Assembly: GCA_963817885.1 (NCBI GenBank)
Contig: CAWFQE010000006.1
Location: 365,729 to 429,728, forward strand
Source: CAVOHU01 sp963817885
Lineage (GTDB): Bacteria; Acidobacteriota; Vicinamibacteria; Vicinamibacterales; JAKQTR01
Direction: 5' to 3'
Length of the DNA: 64,000 bases
The position numbers and the translations under genes were made by a program. The notes beneath the pieces are model-generated. The model was not told the DNA's origin. It did no database searches and was given only the letters and a program-made list of their open reading frames with translations. Positions within the stretch are counted from its first letter, which is position 1. Every line of letters starts with the position of its first letter. This document shows, piece by piece, positions 59,216 through 64,000 of the stretch.

Positions 59216-59854
59216 ATGTTCGACCTCTCCGCGACGATCCAGGATCTGGCGGTTCGCATCCCCGTGTTCCTCCTGGCACTGACAATTCATGAATTTGCCC
59301 ACGCGTGGGTGGCGTACCGCCTGGGGGATCCGACCGCCCGATCGCAAGGCCGCCTGACGCTGAACCCCCTGGCCCACCTGGACGTCATCGGCACGATCGC
59401 CATCGTCCTCATCGGGTTCGGATGGGCGAAGCCGGTTCCGGTTGACGCGCGATATTTCCGGCAGCCCCGCCGGGACACCATTCTGGTCTCGGCGGCCGGG
59501 CCGCTCAGCAATCTGATCCTGGCCGCGGCCATGGCGTTCTGCTATCGGATGATCCCCTGGGGCGCGTGGGGCCTCGAGGCGGCGTGGCTCGTGGTGCCGC
59601 TCCGTGCGATGATCCGGACGGCGGTCTGGGTCAACGTGCTCCTGGCCATCTTCAATCTGCTGCCCATTCCACCCCTGGATGGCAGCCGCGTGGTGTCGGG
59701 CCTGTTGCCCCTGCGCCAGGCCATTACCTACAGCCAGCTAGAACCGTACGGGTTCGTGATCATCTTCCTGCTGTTCTTCACCGGGATCATGGATCCCGTT
59801 TTCGGCCCAGCGGTCCGGACGGTGACGTTAGCGCTGTTCCAGATCTGGGGGTAG
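59216..59854 (+). CDS. site-2 protease family (M50) membrane peptidase
   Basis: 212 residues, six helices. HEFAH ('LALTIHEFAHAWVAYRLGDP') is the zinc site, and 'FNLLPIPPLDGSR' holds the distal Asp. This is the small S2P (YwhC-like) class without PDZ. It cuts substrates inside the membrane. GAAGGGAG precedes ATG 59216. Confidence 0.93.
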   Translation: MFDLSATIQDLAVRIPVFLLALTIHEFAHAWVAYRLGDPTARSQGRLTLNPLAHLDVIGTIAIVLIGFGWAKPVPVDARYFRQPRRDTILVSAAGPLSNLILAAAMAFCYRMIPWGAWGLEAAWLVVPLRAMIRTAVWVNVLLAIFNLLPIPPLDGSRVVSGLLPLRQAITYSQLEPYGFVIIFLLFFTGIMDPVFGPAVRTVTLALFQIWG

Positions 59855-59911
59855 CGCGACGTCGTAGCAATGGTCCATGTCCGATGCGTTTCCCGGACGT
59901 GGCCCTTTACG

Positions 59912-59942
59912 GGCTGGCGGCTGACCGCTGATGGCTGATGGC
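59912..59942 (+). repeat. GCTGAC-type repeat ahead of trpS
   Basis: GGCTGGCGGCTGACCGCTGA followed by TGGCTGATGGC. Three degenerate copies of GGCTGA(C/T)(C/G)GC, related to the run between selB and tatA. Confidence 0.35.
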
Positions 59943-59963
59943 GACTCTTCACACGGAGACCGC

Positions 59964-60950
59964 ATGACACGGAAGCGCGTACTGAGCGGGATGCGCCCGA
60001 CGGGGCGGCTGCACATGGGGCACCTCTTTGGGGCGCTGGACAACTGGAGGAAGCTCCAGGAGACCTACGACTGCTTCTTCTTCATCGCCGACTGGCATGC
60101 CCTGACCACCGACTATGCCGATCCCTCGAAGGTCAGGGAGTTTACCACCGAGGTGGTCCTGGACTGGCTCGCGGCCGGGCTGGACCCACAGAAATCCATC
60201 TTCTTCGTGCAGTCGCGGCTGCCGGAGCATGCGGAGCTGCACCTGCTCTTTTCCATGTTCACGCCGTTGGCTTGGCTGGAGCGGGTGCCCTCCTACAAGG
60301 AGCAACGGGAGCAGATCACCGACAAGGACCTGAGCACGTACGGGTTCCTCGGCTACCCCCTCTTGCAGGCGGCCGACATCCTGATCTACAAGGCGCACTA
60401 CGTGCCGGTGGGCGTGGACCAGGTGCCGCATGTGGAGTTGACGCGGGAGGTGGCGCGACGGTTCAATTTTCTCTACAAAGCAGTCCTGGTGGAACCCGAG
60501 GCGTTGCTGACGGAGTTTCCCAAGATCCCCGGGACGGACGGCCGCAAGATGAGCAAGAGCTACGACAACGCCATCTTCCTGTCCGACCCCCCCGAGGTGG
60601 TGACGGCCAAGATCAAGCCCATGATCACGGATCCGGCACGCCAGCGCCGGCGCGATCCCGGCAACCCGGAGGTGTGCCCCGTCTACGATCTCCACAGGGT
60701 ATTCACCCCGCAGGGCGAGCGAGAGACGGTCATCGTCCCGGGCTGTACCAGCGCCGGTATCGGGTGTTTGGACTGCAAGCAGATTCTGCTGAAGCACGCC
60801 CTGCCGGTCCTGGGCCCGGTCTCGGAACGGCGCGCCAGGCTGGCCGAGGACACGGATGCGGTCAGGACGATCCTCGAGGACGGGACCGCCCGCGCGCAGC
60901 AGGTGGCGCGACAGACCCTGGCCGACGTCAAATCGGCGATGCAGATCTAA
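59964..60950 (+). CDS. trpS: tryptophanyl-tRNA synthetase
   Basis: 328 residues, class I synthetase. 'GRLHMGHLFGALDNWRKLQE' is the HIGH-like motif and 'GTDGRKMSKSYDNAIFLSDP' the KMSKS loop. 'CTSAGIGCLDCKQ' in the C-terminal part has clustered Cys that could bind a metal. It charges tRNA-Trp. GGAGAC precedes ATG 59964. Confidence 0.95.
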   Translation: MTRKRVLSGMRPTGRLHMGHLFGALDNWRKLQETYDCFFFIADWHALTTDYADPSKVREFTTEVVLDWLAAGLDPQKSIFFVQSRLPEHAELHLLFSMFTPLAWLERVPSYKEQREQITDKDLSTYGFLGYPLLQAADILIYKAHYVPVGVDQVPHVELTREVARRFNFLYKAVLVEPEALLTEFPKIPGTDGRKMSKSYDNAIFLSDPPEVVTAKIKPMITDPARQRRRDPGNPEVCPVYDLHRVFTPQGERETVIVPGCTSAGIGCLDCKQILLKHALPVLGPVSERRARLAEDTDAVRTILEDGTARAQQVARQTLADVKSAMQI

Positions 60951-61063
60951 GCCGTTGTCAAGATAACTTGACCGGAGAAATTGGAAACGGCATAAGGAGC
61001 CGTAACGGCTCCAAGATCTCGGAACCCATTCCCGGCAGTGCGAGAGCCGCAAGGGGGACGCGC

Positions 61064-62539
61064 ATGGAGTACGAGGCCCGGCCGATCGAAGAGGCGCTGA
61101 CGTTCGACGATGTGTCGCTGTATCCGCAGCGGTCGGATGTCATTCCCAGGGACGTGGACGTCGCCACGCGGTTCACGCGAAACGTCCGGATCAACATCCC
61201 GGTCGTGAGCTCGGCCATGGATACGGTCACCGAGGCGCGGCTGGCCATCGCCTTGGCCCGCGAGGGCGGGATCGGCGTGATCCACCGCGCCATGGAGCCG
61301 GACCGGCAGGTGGCGGAGATCGACAAGGTCAAGAAATCGGAGTACGGCATGGTGGTGGATCCCATCACCATGTCGCCGGACCAGCGCCTGTACGAGGTGC
61401 TGGAGGTGATGGAGAAATACCGGATCTCCGGCGTGCCGGTGACCAAGAACGGGAAGCTGGTCGGCATCCTGACCAACCGGGATCTGCGCTTCGAGACCAA
61501 GCTGGACCTGAAGGTCGGGGACGTGATGACCAAGGAGAAGCTGATCACGGCCCCGGTGGGAACGAGCCTGGAGGAGGCCAAGGAGATCCTGCACCGGCAC
61601 CGGATCGAGAAACTGCCGGTGGTGGATCAGGATTTTTACCTGAAAGGCCTGATCACCATCAAGGATATCGAGAAGCGGATCAAGTTCCCGAATGCCTGCA
61701 AGGACGTCTTGGGCCGGCTGCGGGTCGGCGCGGCGGTGGGCGTGGGACCCGAGGCGCTGGAGCGGGTGCCCATGCTGATCAAGGCCGGGGCCGACGTCCT
61801 GGTGGTGGACACGGCGCACGGCCATTCCGAGAGCGTGCTGGAAATGGTCCGGAGCATCAAGCGCCGATATTCCGGGACCGAGGTGGTGGCAGGCAACATC
61901 GTGACTGCCGATGCCGCGGAGGATCTGATCAAGGCGGGGGTAGACGCGATCAAGGTCGGGATCGGGCCGGGCTCCATTTGCACCACGCGGGTGGTGGCGG
62001 GGGTGGGGGTACCACAGATCACGGCCATCCGCGCCTGCGCATCGGCGGCCAACCGGTACGATGTGCCGCTCATCTCGGACGGCGGGATCAAGCACTCGGG
62101 CGACATCACCAAGGCCATTGCGGCGGGGGCGCACTCGGTGATGCTGGGCGGACTCTTCGCCGGGACCGAGGAGAGCCCCGGCGAGACCGTGCTCTACCAG
62201 GGGCGAACCTACAAGGTCTATCGCGGCATGGGATCGCTCAGCGCCATGCAGTCCCGCGCGGGGCGCGAGCGGTACTTCCAGGACCCCGAGGCGGACATCG
62301 AAAAGATGGTTCCGGAAGGTATCGAGGGGCGCGTGCCGTACAAGGGCTCCCTGGCGGCGCTGGTGTATCAGTTGGTGGGCGGGCTCCGGGCGGGAATGGG
62401 CTACTGCGGTTGCAAATCGATCGAAGAGCTGCGCACCAAGGCCCGGTTCATCCGACTGACACAGGCGGGATTGCGCGAGAGTCACGTCCACGATGTGATC
62501 ATCACAAAGGAAGCACCGAATTACCGATTGGAGAGCTAA
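61064..62539 (+). CDS. guaB: inosine-5'-monophosphate dehydrogenase
   Basis: 491 residues. 'EALTFDDVSLYPQRSDVIPR' opens the barrel, two CBS modules lie at about 95-215, and the catalytic Cys is in 'GIGPGSICTTRVVAGVGVPQ'. 'YRGMGSLSAMQ' is the flap. It makes XMP from IMP. 24 bases to guaA, so one purine operon. Confidence 0.96.
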   Translation: MEYEARPIEEALTFDDVSLYPQRSDVIPRDVDVATRFTRNVRINIPVVSSAMDTVTEARLAIALAREGGIGVIHRAMEPDRQVAEIDKVKKSEYGMVVDPITMSPDQRLYEVLEVMEKYRISGVPVTKNGKLVGILTNRDLRFETKLDLKVGDVMTKEKLITAPVGTSLEEAKEILHRHRIEKLPVVDQDFYLKGLITIKDIEKRIKFPNACKDVLGRLRVGAAVGVGPEALERVPMLIKAGADVLVVDTAHGHSESVLEMVRSIKRRYSGTEVVAGNIVTADAAEDLIKAGVDAIKVGIGPGSICTTRVVAGVGVPQITAIRACASAANRYDVPLISDGGIKHSGDITKAIAAGAHSVMLGGLFAGTEESPGETVLYQGRTYKVYRGMGSLSAMQSRAGRERYFQDPEADIEKMVPEGIEGRVPYKGSLAALVYQLVGGLRAGMGYCGCKSIEELRTKARFIRLTQAGLRESHVHDVIITKEAPNYRLES

Positions 62540-62563
62540 ACATGGCGAGCCGCGGCTCGATCA

Positions 62564-64000
62564 ATGGATAAAGTCCTCATTCTCGATTTCGGCTCGCAGT
62601 ATACGCAGCTCATCGCTCGACGGGTGCGAGAGCTCAAGGTCTATTCCGAGATCCATCCGTACTCGATGCCGGCAGCCGAGATCCGCGCGTTCGGGCCGAC
62701 TGCGCTGATCCTGTCCGGAAGCCCTGCCAGTATTTACCAGGCGGACGCACCCCGACCCGACCCCGGCATCCTCGATCTCGGCCTTCCGATCCTCGGGATC
62801 TGTTACGGGCTGTGCGCGCTGACGGTCCTGGCGGGCGGGCAGGTGGCGCGGGCGGCTCGGCGGGAGTACGGGCCGGCGGACCTGCTCGTCGATCACGGGG
62901 AAGACCTTTTCGCCGACCTGCCGAACCGGCTGCCGGTCTGGATGAGCCACGGAGACCAGGTGACCGCCCTCCCCGGGGCGTTTCAGCGTCCTGGCGCACA
63001 CGGACAATTCCCCCTACGCCGCCTTCCGGCATCGGGAACGCCCGTTCTACGGCGTCCAGTTCCACCCCGAGGTGGTCCACACCCCACGGGGAAAGGCGAT
63101 TCTGGGGAACTTCCTTTTCCGGATTGCCAAGTGCCAGCCGACCTGGACGATGCGCTCGTTCGTGGAGACGAGCGTGGCGCGCATCCGCGAGCAAGTCGGC
63201 ACCGGCCGCGTGCTGTGCGGTCTGTCGGGCGGAGTGGATTCGTCCGTGGCGGCCGTTCTGGCGCACCAGGCGATCGGCGATCGGCTCACCTGCGTGTTCG
63301 TGGACAACGGCCTGCTGCGGATGAACGAGGCCACCCAGGTGGTGGAGATGTTCGGAAAACACCTGGGCCTGCGCCTCGTCGCGGTAGACGCCGGGGCGCG
63401 CTTCCTGGAGACGCTCGCCGGCGTGACCGACCCCGAGCGGAAACGCAAGATCATCGGCGCCGAGTTCATCGCGGTGTTCGAGGAAGAGGCGACGCGCCTG
63501 GGCAAGATGGAGTATCTGCTGCAGGGGACGCTCTACCCGGATGTGATCGAGAGCGTGTCCGTCAGGGGGCCGTCCGTCACGATCAAGACGCACCACAACG
63601 TCGGCGGCTTGCCGGAGAAGATGGGGTTCAAGCTGGTCGAACCGCTCCGCGAGCTGTTCAAGGACGAGGTGCGTGAGGTCGGCAAGGAACTCGGCCTGCC
63701 GGACGTGCTGGTCTGGCGTCAGCCCTTCCCGGGGCCGGGGCTGGCCGTCCGCTGCGTCGGGGACATCTCCCGCGAGCGCCTGGACCTCCTGCGTCGGGCC
63801 GACGTCATCGTCGAGGAAGAGATCCGCAAGGCCGGCCTCTACCGGGAGATCTGGCAGGCCTTCGCCGTGCTGCTGCCCGTCCGTACGGTGGGCGTGATGG
63901 GCGACGAGCGGACCTACGAGCAGGTGGTCGCAGTCCGCGCCGTCCAGAGCCAGGACGGCATGACGGCCGACTGGGTCCGGCTGCCCTACGATGTCCTGGC
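62564..64000 (+). CDS. guaA: GMP synthase, frameshifted and cut by the window end
   Basis: The glutaminase part has 'LDFGSQYTQLIARRVRELKV' and Cys in 'GICYGL'. At 62981-62983 (GCGTTTCAG) the frame shifts by one extra T; the right frame then continues 'FSVLAHTDNSPYAAF', 'YGVQFHPEVVHTPRGKAILG' and the ATP-PPase 'GLSGGVDSSVAAVLAHQAI', and on to 64000 without a stop. One base fixes it. guaA is essential for GMP unless purines are imported, so a sequencing error is likely. Last about 30 residues missing. Confidence 0.85.

Overview
The window is chromosomal DNA from a high-GC, free-living, metabolically versatile bacterium. It carries genes for aerobic respiration (cytochrome bd, succinate dehydrogenase), selenocysteine insertion (selB plus a tRNA-Sec), three substrate-binding-protein-dependent carboxylate importers, and many small conserved proteins of unknown function. 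Gene content, base composition and the style of the arginine-rich small proteins resemble uncultured soil/groundwater lineages such as Candidatus Rokubacteria/Methylomirabilota (NC10) or deep deltaproteobacterial relatives. This placement is an impression; there is no rRNA or other definitive marker gene here.

Layout. 1-5.6 kb: a truncated EamA permease, a GNAT remnant, a homocysteine S-methyltransferase-family protein, a small Cys protein, cydAB, and a glutamate formimidoyltransferase. 5.6-9.1 kb (minus strand): a TAXI-type TRAP importer (fused permease, binding protein, DUF1850). 9.3-9.55 kb: a promoter-hairpins-terminator unit without an ORF, a candidate structured RNA. 9.6-16.3 kb: an SDR remnant, a threonine-dehydrogenase-like enzyme, E1 alpha and beta subunits of a 2-oxoacid/acetoin dehydrogenase separated by an inverted-repeat element, then a complete DctPQM TRAP importer. 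16.4-20.5 kb: selB, tatA, a P1-family peptidase and a PilZ protein. 20.6-25.1 kb: sdhCAB (minus strand), a decayed M20 peptidase, and selC with its terminator.

25-33 kb is the least ordinary stretch: low gene density, long intergenic gaps, small membrane and DUF proteins (DUF4239, DUF1003, DUF1330), a zinc-ribbon protein, a beta-repeat protein, and related arginine-rich/coiled-coil proteins, two of them divergently transcribed. 33-41 kb: pfkA, an alkyltransferase-like protein, then a GntR-regulated cluster with a PPC/DUF296 protein, a tripartite tricarboxylate transporter and two 2-hydroxyacid dehydrogenases of opposite families. 41-46 kb: a secreted protein, a frameshifted methyltransferase flanked by attC-like sequences, a lone histidine kinase, a ferritin-like protein and a DUF3445 oxygenase whose ORF runs antisense through it. 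46-51.5 kb: a UbiD-family decarboxylase, a nucleotidyltransferase, a MoaD-like protein with a tail after Gly-Gly, DUF3467, an HtrA-like protein that has lost its catalytic triad, and LapA. 51.6-64 kb: YihY, MscS, an AI-2E-type permease, a DHH-CBS-nucleotidyltransferase fusion, two membrane metalloprotease-like proteins, trpS, guaB and a frameshifted guaA cut by the window end.

Functionally the region couples import of organic acids (two TRAP systems and one TTT) to their oxidation (dehydrogenases, E1 component, succinate dehydrogenase) and to a high-affinity terminal oxidase. No phage, transposase, plasmid or CRISPR sequence was seen. Signs of rearrangement are the gene remnants, the inverted-repeat element and the cassette-like methyltransferase.
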